From Halomonas sp. HL-48 (GTDB lineage Bacteria; Pseudomonadota; Gammaproteobacteria; Pseudomonadales; Halomonadaceae): 64,000 bases of DNA. Below are positions 37,525-49,696 of this stretch, in pieces; within the stretch, counting starts at the first letter, position 1, and each line of letters starts with the position of its first letter. The notes under the pieces were generated by a model, which was not told the DNA's origin, did not search any database, and was given only the letters and a program-made list of their open reading frames with translations. Position numbers and translations under genes: made by a program. The stretch is taken from positions 1 through 64,000 of the forward strand of contig NZ_LJZS01000009.1 in the NCBI RefSeq assembly GCF_001314875.1. The letters are read 5' to 3'.

Positions 37525-38699
37525 GCAGCGCTGACCGCATTAAGGGGCATGGCAGGCCCGAAGTGCTCGTAGTGACGGTGCGAGTCCGCCACGCCCAGCT
37601 GTTTCAGCGCCTGCTCGACGGCTTCCATCATGCCGTGGGGGCCGACAAAGTAGCAGTGCGCGCCTTCGGGTAAATAGTCGGCCAATAGCGCCTGATTAAT
37701 GCGCCCTTGATGATCGCCGGCGTCGCTTTGTTCAAACACGGTGACCAGTTTGAACTGTTCTGGGTAAGCCTTTTCAAGCGCGCGCAGTTCATCGGCGAAC
37801 GCCCAATACTCGGGGGTTTGTGCCGCGTGCAGGTAAACTACCCGACGCCCCTGGCCAAGCGCCTGTTTGGCCATCGGCAGCAGCGGGGTCTGGCCCACAC
37901 CGCCGCTGATCAACATCAGCGGGGCGTCGCCGGGTACCAGCGTCATCTCGCCCGCCGGGGGAAGCAGCTCGACCACCCCGCCATTGGCTAGCTGGTCGTG
38001 GAAGTATCGGCTGACGCGACCGTCGCTTTCGCGCTTGATAGACAGCCGATAGGCCCGACCGTTGGGCGTTGCCGACAGGCTGTAGTGACGATGCACCGGC
38101 TCGCCGTCGATAGTCACCTTGACGCCGATATACTGGCCAGGGGCATGCTCAGCCACCGGACCGCCGTCTTCGGGCTCCAGGATAAACGAGCGAATTACCG
38201 CGCTTTCCTGCTGACTAGCCGCCACATGGAAGCGCCGCGTACCCCGCCAGCCACCCTCACGCTGTTCAAATTCCTGGTAGCGTTTTTCTTCCAGGTCGAT
38301 CAGCAGGTCGGCTAATTCCTGGTACAGCGCGCTCCATGCATCGGCGATTTCGGGGGTGACGGCGTCGCCCAATACCTCGCCGATCGCCATCATCAGGCAC
38401 TCACCGACAATCGGGTATTGATAGGGCTCGATGCCCAGCGACACGTGCTTATTGACGACCGTTTCGAGTGTTTGGCGCGCTTTGGCCGGGTCCTGACGAA
38501 TCCCCACGTAAGCCAACACCGCGCCTGCCAACGCCCTTGGTTGCGCACCATTTTGCTGGTGCACCTGATTGAACAGTGGCTTCACGCTCGGGTAGCGCTC
38601 AAACATCAGCGGGTAAAAACGCTGGGTGATGGTATTCAAGTGTTCCGCCACGACGGGAGCGGTGGCGGCAATTAACGCTTCTTGGTCTTGAGTCAGCAT
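37521..38699 (-). CDS. hmp: Flavohemoprotein, nitric oxide dioxygenase
   Basis: A 392-residue Hmp. The N-terminal globin (about 1-140) includes the proximal heme His in VVNKHVSLGIEPYQYPIVGE. The FAD domain shows HRHYSLSATPN and the NAD domain GGVGQTPLLPMAK and CYFVGPHGMMEAV. The enzyme turns NO and O2 into nitrate. The ATG at 38699 follows GAGG; upstream residues in the longer frame are leader. A 23-bp NsrR-like operator lies 44-66 bases upstream and nsrR is divergent, so repression by NsrR is likely. Confidence 0.93.
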   Translation of the reverse strand: MLTQDQEALIAATAPVVAEHLNTITQRFYPLMFERYPSVKPLFNQVHQQNGAQPRALAGAVLAYVGIRQDPAKARQTLETVVNKHVSLGIEPYQYPIVGECLMMAIGEVLGDAVTPEIADAWSALYQELADLLIDLEEKRYQEFEQREGGWRGTRRFHVAASQQESAVIRSFILEPEDGGPVAEHAPGQYIGVKVTIDGEPVHRHYSLSATPNGRAYRLSIKRESDGRVSRYFHDQLANGGVVELLPPAGEMTLVPGDAPLMLISGGVGQTPLLPMAKQALGQGRRVVYLHAAQTPEYWAFADELRALEKAYPEQFKLVTVFEQSDAGDHQGRINQALLADYLPEGAHCYFVGPHGMMEAVEQALKQLGVADSHRHYEHFGPAMPLNAVSAA

Positions 38700-38742
38700 G
38701 GTGAGCCTCGCGGATTGGGTGATACGACGTGTCTTTTTATTA

Positions 38743-38765
38743 AAGTAGTATCTATAATACATCTT
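38743..38765 (-). promoter_or_regulatory. NsrR-type operator upstream of hmp
   Basis: The minus strand reads AAGATGTATTA-T-AGATACTACTT, a 23-bp interrupted dyad close to the NsrR consensus (AAGATGYATTT arms around one base). The left arm matches nearly perfectly. It lies between hmp and nsrR, so it could serve hmp and possibly nsrR itself. Confidence 0.75.
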
Positions 38766-38907
38766 TAAATATGCCCGCCAATCCATAGCGACAATCTGCC
38801 ACAGCGCTCGACTCCCCCGCGTTGAAACACGTCCTGGACGCGCTTCGCCTTGGTCCCGATTCACCGTACAATGATGGTTTGAGCCATTCGACCCGCGCGG
38901 ACTGCTT

Positions 38908-39360
38908 ATGCACCTGACCAGTTTTACCGATTACTCCATTCGCGTGCTGCTATACCTGGCAGTGAAAGGTGAGGAGCGCGCGACGATCGACGAAATCGCC
39001 TCGACCTATAACGTCTCGCGTCATCACGTGATGAAGATCGTCCAGGAGCTCAATCAAAAAGGCTATCTCACCGCCCTGCGCGGCAAAAACGGCGGCCTGT
39101 GGCTGAAGCGCGACCCGGCCACTATCCGGCTGGGCGCGCTGGTGCGCGATACCGAACCCGAATTTGGCCTGGTGGAGTGCTTTCGCGATAAAAACGCCTG
39201 CGTGATCACCCCCGCCTGCCGTCTTCCGCCGGTGCTCAACGATGCCCTGGAGGCATTTTTTGCGGTGCTGGACCGCTACACCCTGGCAGACTTGCTGGAA
39301 GAGCGACTGCCGCAGCTTCGCCAGCTGCTGCGCATACCGGCGCTGGACGTAACGGCCTAG
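38908..39360 (+). CDS. nsrR: NO-sensing Rrf2-family repressor NsrR
   Basis: A 150-residue Rrf2 regulator. The N-terminal winged helix (MHLTSFTDYSIRVLLYLAV, then VSRHHVMKIVQELNQKGYL) is followed by the wing RGKNGGLWL. The Fe-S ligands are C91, C98 and C104 (ECF...ACVITPACRLPP), with D8 in place for the fourth ligand. Linkage to hmp and the operator identify it as NsrR rather than IscR. NO damages the cluster and releases DNA. Confidence 0.92.
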   Translation: MHLTSFTDYSIRVLLYLAVKGEERATIDEIASTYNVSRHHVMKIVQELNQKGYLTALRGKNGGLWLKRDPATIRLGALVRDTEPEFGLVECFRDKNACVITPACRLPPVLNDALEAFFAVLDRYTLADLLEERLPQLRQLLRIPALDVTA

Positions 39361-39390
39361 CCAGTCCTGAGCGACAAAACGCGGCGACAA

Positions 39391-39421
39391 AAAAAGGGCG
39401 CTGCCATCAGGCAGCGCCCTT
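39391..39421 (-). terminator. Terminator of katG
   Basis: A perfect 12-bp stem (39394-39405 with 39410-39421, loop ATCA) is followed on the minus strand by a run of at least seven T. It lies between the convergent nsrR and katG genes and mainly serves katG; on the plus strand it has only a weak T tail. Confidence 0.9.
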
Positions 39422-39438
39422 ATCGATCACGGGGTCAC

Positions 39439-41607
<2,169 letters not shown>

Positions 41608-41803
41608 TCAATTGCTTTCGTCGCTGGCAAGTACCAGCACGACCATCGGCGGGTGCTCGCTAGCCTTGGGTGACCCCGCGAACACCACATTTTTCTATTT
41701 AACGTTTTAGACCACTATCACCATAGTCTCAATTTGCATTTAATCACTGATTTAATAGCTTGGACCTATAAGCAATACGGGTTTACCCGTCAGGCACGCC
41801 CGA

Positions 41804-42814
41804 TTAGCGGTTGACCGTAAACTCTTCAGTGTCGATATCGGCCTGCTGAGCGTCGCTATAGCGCCCACCCGCAACTTGCTCAGGCGTCAACATCGCAGTC
41901 AGCTGTTGGCAGGTCGCGGCGTCCAGATAATGCGTTTCGGCCGACAGGTTATCGCGCATGTGGGCAATCGACGTGGACCCGGGGATGGGAATGACATCGG
42001 CGCCCTGGGCATTGACCCAGGCCAGCGCCAGCTGGGCAGAGGTGACACCCAGACGCTTGGCGAGCCGAATGACGTCATCGAGCAAGCGTCGGTTATGAGC
42101 AAAATTGTCGGTACTGAAGCGCGGCATCTGACGGCGCATATCGCCCTCGGGCAAGCGCGCCGGGTCACTGATCGCCTCGGCCAAGAAGCCACGCCCGAGC
42201 GGGCTGAACGCCACCAGCGCCGAACCTGTCTCCCGGCAGGCCTGAAGCAGGGCAATCTCGGGGTTGCGCGTCCACAGCGAGTATTCGGACTGCACGGCCG
42301 CAATCGGGTATTCCGTCACCGCGCGGCGCAGCGTCGCCGCGGAAATTTCGGAAAGCCCCACGCCGCCGATCTTGCCGGCCTCCACCAGGCGGCCCAGCGC
42401 CCCGACGCTCTCCTCGATCGGCACCTGACGGTCGAGACGGTGCAGGTAATAGATGTCGATATGATCGGTTTGTAGACGTTTCAGGCTGGCATTGCACTGG
42501 CGACGTAGCGTGTCGGGGTGCCCGTCAATCACCCGCTTGGCTGAGGCGGGGTCAATCGCCATGCCGCACTTGCTGGCCAGCAGCACCTGCTCACGCTTCC
42601 CTTTCAGCGCGCGACCGACCAGGGTCTCGTTGGCAGTGGCGCCGTAGAGCGTGGCGGTATCAAAGTGGCGATAGCCCATATCGAACGCCGCATCGAGGGC
42701 GCGCAGCGCGTCCGCCTCGGGCACTTGCTGACCGTAGCCGTGGGACAGGTTCATACAGCCAAGCCCGATCGAAGGGGCTTGGACGGCGCGGAGCCGTTGA
42801 AGAAAACTCGACAT
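41804..42814 (-). CDS. Aldo/keto reductase
   Basis: A 336-residue NADPH-dependent oxidoreductase of the AKR superfamily (YajO/Tas-like group). It contains GYRHFDTATLYGATANE with the catalytic Asp and Tyr, LLASKCGMA with the catalytic Lys, and DIYYLHRLD with the catalytic His. NADP-binding residues are in IPIPGSTSIAHMRDNL. CAGGA precedes the ATG. Substrate unknown. Confidence 0.9.
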   Translation of the reverse strand: MSSFLQRLRAVQAPSIGLGCMNLSHGYGQQVPEADALRALDAAFDMGYRHFDTATLYGATANETLVGRALKGKREQVLLASKCGMAIDPASAKRVIDGHPDTLRRQCNASLKRLQTDHIDIYYLHRLDRQVPIEESVGALGRLVEAGKIGGVGLSEISAATLRRAVTEYPIAAVQSEYSLWTRNPEIALLQACRETGSALVAFSPLGRGFLAEAISDPARLPEGDMRRQMPRFSTDNFAHNRRLLDDVIRLAKRLGVTSAQLALAWVNAQGADVIPIPGSTSIAHMRDNLSAETHYLDAATCQQLTAMLTPEQVAGGRYSDAQQADIDTEEFTVNR

Positions 42815-42844
42815 GGCAATTCCTGTATTAATCCAGCTACCGTT

Positions 42845-44611
42845 TTATAACGTTTCACCGCCAAACTGCAACGCGGCCAGATGGCGATAGAGCGCACTGG
42901 TCGTGATCAGCTCGCGGTGCGTCCCCGCCGCCACTAACCGACCGCCGTCGAGCACCAGCAGGCGATCCGCCGCGATCACCGTGGCCAGCCGGTGGGCAAT
43001 CACGATACTGGTGCGCCCGACCATCAGCCTGTCCAGCGCCTGCTGGACCAGCCGCTCGCTTTCCGCATCCAGCGCGCTGGTGGCTTCATCCAGCAACAGC
43101 ACGGCAGGGTCTTTGAGCAGCGCCCGAGCGATGGCGAGGCGCTGGCGTTGACCGCCGGAAAGCTGCACGCCTCCCGGGCCAAGGGGCGTCTCGAAACCTT
43201 GCGGAAGTGCGTCGATAAAGTCCAGTGCACTGGCATCCTTGGCCGCCATGCACAGTTTTTCGCTGCTCGCCCGAGGGTCGCCGTAGCGCAGGTTCTCGGC
43301 CACCGTGCCGCTGAACAGCACCGGCGCCTGCGCCACCAGCCCCATGACGCTGCGCAAGGCCTCGAGCTCCAGGGTGCGAATATCGTAGCCATCAAGGATG
43401 ACACGCCCAAAGTCTGGATCGTAAAAACGCAGCAACAGGGCTAACAAGGTGCTTTTGCCCGCCCCCGAGGGCCCTACAATGGCCACCCGTTCGCCCGGCT
43501 GAATATGCAGGTCAAAGTCAACCAGCGCCGGGGTTTCCCGGCCAGGGTAGGTGAAGCTGACGTTCTCCAGCGCAATATCACCCTGCGATGGCCTGGGTAG
43601 ATCTTGCGGCTGCGCGGGCGACTGGATAGTGGGCTGGGTATCGAGAAGCTCCAGCAGGCGCTCCGCCGCCCCCGCCGCACGCTGCACGTCGCCTGCCACT
43701 TCGGCCAGGGTGGCAATCGCCCCTGCCGCCAACACGGCGTAGAAAATAAACGCCGATAGCTCGCCTGGGCTCATGGTACCGGCCAACACCGCCTGACCGC
43801 CCTGCCAGAGCATCAAACCCACGGCGGTGAATACCACCAGCATGGCGATGCCCGTCAGCCAGGCACGCTGCTGGGTACGCTCCACGGCGGAGCCAAACGC
43901 CTGCTCCACGCGCTGGCCATAATGGGCTTGATCCACCGGCTCGTGGGTAAACGCCTGAACCGTCTGGATGCCGCTCAGTGCTTCTTCGGCATAGCGGCCA
44001 AGCTCGGCGACCCGGTCCTGACTGGTGCGCGAAAGCCGCCTGACCCGGCGGCCGTACCACACGATGGGCAGCAGCGTGGCGGGAATCCCGACCAGCACCA
44101 TCGCCGACAGCCACGGCTGGGTCACCAGCATGAGCACCACGGCACCCACCAGCATGACCAGATTTCGCAGTGCCAGCGATACCGACGAGCCGAACAGGCT
44201 TTGCAGCACGCTGGTATCTGCGGTTAGACGCGAAGCGATTTCCCCGGCAGCGCGACCGTCGCTAGCGCTCTCGAAAAAGCTCGGTTCAAGGGTGAGCAAA
44301 TGATCAAACACGCGCTGACGCAGGTCGGCCGCCAACCGCTCGCCGATCCAGGTCACCTGGTAGTAGCGCAGCGCGGACGCCAGCGCCAGCATCGTTACCA
44401 CGGCCAGCATCAAGCCAAGCGTCTGGGCCAGCGCTTGATCGCTCGCCGCCAGAAAGCCACGGTCGATGACCAGTCGCAGCCCGTTACCCAGCAGCAGAAC
44501 ACTCCCCGACGCCAACAGCAGCGCCAGCCCCGCCAGGGCCAACCGCACACGATAGGGGCGAAGCAATCCCAGCAGGCGCAGCAGCACACGGGGATCAGGG
44601 CGTTGATTCAT
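42845..44611 (-). CDS. ABC exporter, fused permease-ATPase (MsbA-like)
   Basis: A 588-residue half-transporter with six membrane helices (about residues 10-310) followed by an ATPase. Walker A is GPSGAGKST, the signature LSGGQRQRLAIARAL, Walker B VLLLDEATSALD and the H-loop IVIAHRLAT. The N-terminal SLFGSSVSLALRN region and overall pattern fit bacterial lipid/drug exporters of the ABCB class. Substrate unknown. It is transcribed alone ahead of the aldo/keto reductase gene. Confidence 0.88.
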   Translation of the reverse strand: MNQRPDPRVLLRLLGLLRPYRVRLALAGLALLLASGSVLLLGNGLRLVIDRGFLAASDQALAQTLGLMLAVVTMLALASALRYYQVTWIGERLAADLRQRVFDHLLTLEPSFFESASDGRAAGEIASRLTADTSVLQSLFGSSVSLALRNLVMLVGAVVLMLVTQPWLSAMVLVGIPATLLPIVWYGRRVRRLSRTSQDRVAELGRYAEEALSGIQTVQAFTHEPVDQAHYGQRVEQAFGSAVERTQQRAWLTGIAMLVVFTAVGLMLWQGGQAVLAGTMSPGELSAFIFYAVLAAGAIATLAEVAGDVQRAAGAAERLLELLDTQPTIQSPAQPQDLPRPSQGDIALENVSFTYPGRETPALVDFDLHIQPGERVAIVGPSGAGKSTLLALLLRFYDPDFGRVILDGYDIRTLELEALRSVMGLVAQAPVLFSGTVAENLRYGDPRASSEKLCMAAKDASALDFIDALPQGFETPLGPGGVQLSGGQRQRLAIARALLKDPAVLLLDEATSALDAESERLVQQALDRLMVGRTSIVIAHRLATVIAADRLLVLDGGRLVAAGTHRELITTSALYRHLAALQFGGETL

Positions 44612-44680
44612 AGTAACGAGTGCTCTACAGAGAAGCGGTTAACGACCATAGTAGGCGTGTCGATGGCATGCACACCACTA

Positions 44681-44705
44681 AAAAGCCCGCGATGGTTCGC
44701 GGGCT
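44681..44705 (-). terminator. Terminator of pntAB
   Basis: A perfect 8-bp AGCCCGCG/CGCGGGCT stem (44684-44691 and 44698-44705) is followed on the minus strand by TTTT. It lies just after the pntB stop. Confidence 0.85.
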
Positions 44706-44736
44706 AGGTACTTGATGGCTATCTGCGTAAGTCGGC

Positions 44737-46179
44737 CTATTCGACCAACGGCAATAGCGAGTTGATGCTGTCGCGGGCGTCGCCGTAGAACATGCGGCTG
44801 TTGTCCTTGAAGAACAGCGGGTTCTCGATGCCCGAGTAGCCGGTGCCCTGGCCGCGCTTGCAGATAAACACCTGCTTGGCTTCCCAGACCTTCAATACCG
44901 GCATGCCGGCGATCGGGCTGTTGGGGTCTTCCTCGGCGGCCGGATTCACGATGTCGTTGGAACCAATCACGATCACCACATCGGTCGAAGCGAAATCATC
45001 ATTGATTTCGTCCATTTCCAGCACGATATCGTAGGGCACCTTGGCCTCGGCCAGCAGCACGTTCATGTGCCCCGGCAAACGCCCCGCCACGGGGTGGATA
45101 CCAAAGCGCACTTCTTTACCCGCCGCGCGCAGCTTGCGTACCAGGTCGCTCACTGCACTCTGTGCCTGGGCCACCGCCATGCCATAGCCCGGCACGATAA
45201 TCACGCTGTCGGCGTCGTTCAAGGCGCTTGCCACACCGCCCGCATCAATCGCCACCTGCTCGCCTTCGATCTCGGCGGCCGGCCCACTGCTACCGCCAAA
45301 GCCACCCAGAATGACGCTCACAAAATTACGGTTCATCGCCTTACACATGATGTAGGAGAGAATCGCACCGGAAGAGCCGACCAGCGCGCCGGTGACGATC
45401 AGCAGGTCGTTCGACAGCGTAAAGCCGACGGCCGCCGCTGCCCAGCCGGAGTAGCTGTTGAGCATGGAGACCACGACCGGCATATCCGCCCCGCCAATGC
45501 CCATGATCAGGTGGTAGCCGATAAAGAACGAAAGCGCCGCCAGCAGGATCAGCGTCCAGAAGCCCGCGCCGTTGAGGTACAGAATCGCCAGCAGCAGCGA
45601 CACCGCCGCCGCCCCGGCGTTGAGCATATGCCCACCGGGCAGCTGACGGGGTTTGCCATCGACCTTGCCCGCCAGCTTACCGAAGGCGACGACCGAGCCT
45701 GTGAAAGTGACCGCGCCGATAAAGATGGCAAACACCACCTCGATTTGCAGGAACATCAGCTCATCAGGCGCTTTCGTAGCCACCAGCGCTGCAAAGGCGG
45801 AGAACTGCTCCATGGAGGCGTCCGCTGCCTGCGCCGCCATTACCCGGCGGCGCTCCAGGTCCGCGCTCCAGGCGACGAACACCGCCGCCAGGCCGACAAA
45901 GCTGTGCAGGGCGGCCACCAGCTGGGGCATTTCGGTCATCTCGACCTTGCCCGCCAGGTAAACGCCGATGCCAGCGCCGATGATCATCATCGGGATCAGC
46001 CACCAGTAGCCACCGATTCCTGGACCAAAGGCGGTAAAGAAGACCGCAACCGCCATGCCGACGATGCCGTACCACACCGCTCGCTTGGCTTTTTCCTGGT
46101 TACTTAATCCCCCCAACGAGAGGATGAACAAAACGCTCGCCGCGATCGCCGCAGCAGATACGAATCCTTGACCTAACAT
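44737..46179 (-). CDS. pntB: NAD(P) transhydrogenase subunit beta
   Basis: A 480-residue PntB with about nine membrane helices and the C-terminal NADPH-binding domain III ([51 protein letters not shown]). The complex uses proton motive force to move hydride from NADH to NADP+. It follows pntA after 16 bp and ends at a terminator. Confidence 0.94.
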   Translation of the reverse strand: MLGQGFVSAAAIAASVLFILSLGGLSNQEKAKRAVWYGIVGMAVAVFFTAFGPGIGGYWWLIPMMIIGAGIGVYLAGKVEMTEMPQLVAALHSFVGLAAVFVAWSADLERRRVMAAQAADASMEQFSAFAALVATKAPDELMFLQIEVVFAIFIGAVTFTGSVVAFGKLAGKVDGKPRQLPGGHMLNAGAAAVSLLLAILYLNGAGFWTLILLAALSFFIGYHLIMGIGGADMPVVVSMLNSYSGWAAAAVGFTLSNDLLIVTGALVGSSGAILSYIMCKAMNRNFVSVILGGFGGSSGPAAEIEGEQVAIDAGGVASALNDADSVIIVPGYGMAVAQAQSAVSDLVRKLRAAGKEVRFGIHPVAGRLPGHMNVLLAEAKVPYDIVLEMDEINDDFASTDVVIVIGSNDIVNPAAEEDPNSPIAGMPVLKVWEAKQVFICKRGQGTGYSGIENPLFFKDNSRMFYGDARDSINSLLPLVE

Positions 46180-46195
46180 ATCGTTTCTCCGCTGC

Positions 46196-47767
46196 TTAGG
46201 ATTTTTGGAACATGGCGAGCATCCGGCGTGTCACCAGGAAGCCACCCACAATATTGATGGACGCAATCAGCACTGATATCGCGGCTAATATACCCACGAT
46301 CACGCTACTCGTGCCGATCTGCAAAATCGCGCCGAGAATGATGATGCCCGAAATCGCATTGGTCACGGCCATCAAGGGCGTGTGCAACGAATGACTGACG
46401 TTCCAGATCACCTGGAAGCCGATGAAGCAGGCCAGCACGAACACGATGAAATGCTGCATGAATGAGGTCGGCGCCACCTGGCCGAGCAGCAGCATCAGCG
46501 CGCCCCCTGCGGCCAACAAACCCACCTGGCGCTTGGTTTGCGCCTTGAACGCCGCGTGCTCAGCGGCCTTTTTCTCCTCCGGCGTGGGCTCCTTCTCTTT
46601 CTTCTTGGGTTTGGCCGCGCCAATCGCTTTCACCTTGGGCGGCGGCGGCGGGAAGGTGATCTCGCCTTGATGCGTCACGGTGGCACCACGGATCACATCG
46701 TCGTCCATGTTGTGGTTAATCACGCCGTCTTTTTCAGGCGTTAGATCGGTCAACATGTGGCGGATATTGGTGGCGTAAAGCAGCGACGACTGGGTGGCCA
46801 TGCGCGAGGGAAAATCGGTGTAGCCCACCACGATCACGCCGTTATCGGTCACCACCCGCTCGTCCGGCTGGGTCAGGTCGCAGTTGCCGCCCTTCTCGGC
46901 AGCCAGGTCGATAATCACTGAGCCGGGTTTCATCTCGGCGACCATGTCCTCGAGCCACAGCTTGGGGGCAGGCTTGCCGGGGATCAGCGCGGTGGTGATG
47001 ACGATATCCACGTCCGGCGCCTGCTCGCGGAAACAGGCAAGCTGCTTCTCGCGGAACTCGGGGCTCGAAGGCGCCGCGTAACCGCCGCTTTCGGAACCGT
47101 CCTGGCTTTCATCAAAATCGAGGAACAGGAACTCGGCGCCCATGGATTCGATCTGTTCGGACACCTCGGGGCGCACGTCGAAGGCGCGCACTACGGCGCC
47201 CAGGCTGGTGGCGGTGCCAATCGCGGCCAGGCCTGCCACGCCGGCGCCGACCACCAGCACCTTGGCGGGCGGTACCTTGCCGGCGGCGGTGACCTGCCCG
47301 GTGAAGAAGCGGCCAAAGTTGTTGCCCGCCTCAATCACCGCACGATAGCCCGCGATATTGGCCATGGACGACAGCGCGTCCATTTTCTGGGCCCGCGAAA
47401 TGCGCGGCACCATGTCCATCGCCACCACGGTGGCACCCTGGGCCTTGCAGGCCTCCAGCAGCGCCTCGTTTTGCGCCGGCCAAAAGAAGGTAATCAGGGT
47501 CTGGCCTTCGCGCAGTAGCTTCACTTCCGCGTCGGACGGTTCGCGGACTTTAATGACCACCTCGGCGTCGCGCCAGAGCGCTTCGGCGCCGTCCACCACG
47601 CTGACACCCGCGTTGCGATAAGCATCGTCATTAAAGCCCGCCGCCTCACCAGCGCCGGCTTCAATCAGGCACTCGTGGCCCAATTTCTGGATATGTTGGG
47701 CGCTCTCAGGCGTGAGCGCGACGCGCGCTTCACCCCGGGCACTTTCCTTCGGTGCGCCTATTTTCAC
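46196..47767 (-). CDS. pntA: NAD(P) transhydrogenase subunit alpha (fused form)
   Basis: A 523-residue PntA with the NAD-binding domain I ([37 protein letters not shown]), a Lys/Glu-rich linker and C-terminal helices ending in [13 protein letters not shown]. This is the single-chain alpha form as in E. coli. The GTG at 47767 is chosen because GGGGAG lies seven bases upstream and VKIGAPKES aligns with the family start; an ATG five codons earlier is possible. Confidence 0.93.
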   Translation of the reverse strand: MKIGAPKESARGEARVALTPESAQHIQKLGHECLIEAGAGEAAGFNDDAYRNAGVSVVDGAEALWRDAEVVIKVREPSDAEVKLLREGQTLITFFWPAQNEALLEACKAQGATVVAMDMVPRISRAQKMDALSSMANIAGYRAVIEAGNNFGRFFTGQVTAAGKVPPAKVLVVGAGVAGLAAIGTATSLGAVVRAFDVRPEVSEQIESMGAEFLFLDFDESQDGSESGGYAAPSSPEFREKQLACFREQAPDVDIVITTALIPGKPAPKLWLEDMVAEMKPGSVIIDLAAEKGGNCDLTQPDERVVTDNGVIVVGYTDFPSRMATQSSLLYATNIRHMLTDLTPEKDGVINHNMDDDVIRGATVTHQGEITFPPPPPKVKAIGAAKPKKKEKEPTPEEKKAAEHAAFKAQTKRQVGLLAAGGALMLLLGQVAPTSFMQHFIVFVLACFIGFQVIWNVSHSLHTPLMAVTNAISGIIILGAILQIGTSSVIVGILAAISVLIASINIVGGFLVTRRMLAMFQKS

Positions 47768-48015
47768 TCTCGCTCTCCCCATCTAGGAAACGACATTGCG
47801 CTGCGGCGTCCACCCAGCTGCAGCACTCACATTTTAAAAGGTAGGCATGCTCAACCTAATATGGAACCTTACCAGATCGTTTAACCTTTTTTAGCCAGTC
47901 AACGCAGCGAGATTAAACTATTGATTCAACCCAAGCGCTGCGTGGACACCAAAATTGGACGCTGGCAGGATGCGATGGCACCCCCACAGAGCGTTGCCAT
48001 GGGGGTATCCAGCCA

Positions 48016-48037
48016 CCGGGGCAGCGAGGCGCCCCGG
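48016..48037. other. GC-rich hairpin downstream of the serine dehydratase gene
   Basis: A 7-bp CCGGGGC/GCCCCGG stem with 8-base loop lies 21 bases beyond the dehydratase stop. There is no T run on either strand, so it is at most a Rho-assisted or mRNA-end structure. Confidence 0.3.
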
Positions 48038-48057
48038 CCTTCATGTATGAATCGCCG

Positions 48058-49440
48058 CTAGCACTCGATGGCGTTGACGGCGAGGCCGCCCTTGGAGGTT
48101 TCTTTGTACTTATCCAGCATGTCTTTACCGGTATCGCGCATGGTACGGATGACTTTATCCAGCGATATGAAGTGCGTGCCATCGCCGTGCAGGGCCATCT
48201 GAGCGGCATTGATCGCCTTGATAGTGGCAATCGCATTGCGCTCGATACATGGCACCTGCACCAGCCCGCCAACGGGGTCGCAGGTCAGGCCCAGGTTATG
48301 TTCCAGGCCGATTTCGGCGGCATGCTCTACCTGTTCCGGCGTGCCGCCCATGACATCCGCCAGACCGGCGGCCGCCATGGCACACGCCGAGCCCACCTCT
48401 CCCTGGCAGCCCACTTCGGCGCCGGAGATCGAGGCATTTTTCTTACAGAGGATGCCGATGGCGCCTGCCGCCAGCAGGAAATCCACCACGTTTTTCTCGC
48501 AGGCATTGGCCTGGAATTTCATGTAGTAGTGCAGGACGGCGGGGATGATGCCCGCGGCGCCGTTGGTGGGGGCCGTGACCATGCGCCCGCCCGCGGCGTT
48601 TTCTTCGTTAACGGCAAGGGCAAAGATATTCACCCACTCCATGGCGGAAAACGTCGAGGCGATCAGGCATTCATTCTGCTCCGCCGCCTGGAGCCGCTGA
48701 TGAAGTAGCTTGGCACGGCGCTTGACGTTCAAGCCACCTGGCAACACCCCTTCATGTATCAGCCCATTGTCGATGCATTCGCACATGACCTGCCAGATGC
48801 GCCACAGCTCGTTTCTGACCTCTTCTTCTGTCCGCCAGACTTTTTCGTTCTCGAGCATCAGCCGGCTGACGCTCAGTTGATCTTTCTTGCATAGCGCCAG
48901 GAGCTCTTCCGCCGTGTCGAAGTTGTACGGCAGGGTGACGCCTCCCAGGTCGTCCAGCGGCATATCCACCTGGGCCTGTTCGACGACAAAGCCGCCGCCC
49001 ACCGAATAATAGGTGTTTTCATAGACCAATTGGCCCTGATGCGTAAAAGCCGCCAGCGTCATGGCATTAGGGTGGTGAGGCAAACTCTCTTCATGAAAAT
49101 AGAGATCATTCGTCCAGTCGAAATGGACGTCTTTTTCTCGACCCAGCGGCAGAGACTGGCTTTCTTTCAGTGCCCGGATGGCGGGATCAATGATCGAGGG
49201 GTCGATCATGTCAGGGCGCTCCCCCATCAGCCCCATGATGATCGCGTGATCGGTGGCATGCCCGACCCCCGTCGCGGATAGCGACCCGTAAAGATGCACC
49301 TCCAGGCGATCCACCTGGTCAAGCAGGCGGTGTTCGCGCAGCGTGGCGACATAGTTGAACGCCGCCTGCATGGGTCCGACGGTATGGGAACTGGAGGGGC
49401 CTACACCAATCTTGAAAAGGTCGAAGACACTGATAGGCAT
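48058..49440 (-). CDS. sdaA: L-serine dehydratase (iron-sulfur, single chain)
   Basis: A 460-residue L-serine ammonia-lyase that converts serine to pyruvate and ammonia. The N-terminal domain starts [20 protein letters not shown]. Cysteines for the 4Fe-4S cluster are in [35 protein letters not shown] and near the C-terminus (NAIEC). GAGG precedes the ATG. It is the last gene of the glyA-sox-purU-sda array, consistent with the sdaB gene of Pseudomonas betaine catabolism, and it feeds carbon from serine into central metabolism. Confidence 0.93.
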   Translation of the reverse strand: MPISVFDLFKIGVGPSSSHTVGPMQAAFNYVATLREHRLLDQVDRLEVHLYGSLSATGVGHATDHAIIMGLMGERPDMIDPSIIDPAIRALKESQSLPLGREKDVHFDWTNDLYFHEESLPHHPNAMTLAAFTHQGQLVYENTYYSVGGGFVVEQAQVDMPLDDLGGVTLPYNFDTAEELLALCKKDQLSVSRLMLENEKVWRTEEEVRNELWRIWQVMCECIDNGLIHEGVLPGGLNVKRRAKLLHQRLQAAEQNECLIASTFSAMEWVNIFALAVNEENAAGGRMVTAPTNGAAGIIPAVLHYYMKFQANACEKNVVDFLLAAGAIGILCKKNASISGAEVGCQGEVGSACAMAAAGLADVMGGTPEQVEHAAEIGLEHNLGLTCDPVGGLVQVPCIERNAIATIKAINAAQMALHGDGTHFISLDKVIRTMRDTGKDMLDKYKETSKGGLAVNAIEC

Positions 49441-49696
49441 GGGAACACCTCTTATCGTATAAACAGGTAACCTCAGGCATTGCCTGAAACGTTGTATGAT
49501 TTATTGAATGTTGACGTAACAATAACGACGTTTTAAGTCGTTGAGCCTAGTGACGTTTTTATAGTTATTGATGAATCTTTATAGCCAAGCAAAGGGTTAC
49601 GTTACGCTAGCCAGAGTCGGTTAGCGGTCGCCGTAACCCGATATTTAAAACGCGTTAATCGTCAGCGCTTATCCATCAATGAAGGCTGACAGGGCA
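49441..49696. other. Spacer between purU and the serine dehydratase gene
   Basis: These 256 bases are AT-richer than their surroundings and likely hold a separate promoter for the dehydratase gene. A perfect 6-bp inverted repeat AACGAC/GTCGTT (49524-49529 and 49537-49542, 7-base spacer) is the only notable structure. Confidence 0.35.

Noticed and set aside
49661..49690. GTCAGC/GCTGAC inverted repeat after purU
   Set aside because: Short stem with an 18-base loop and no T run; it may be chance.
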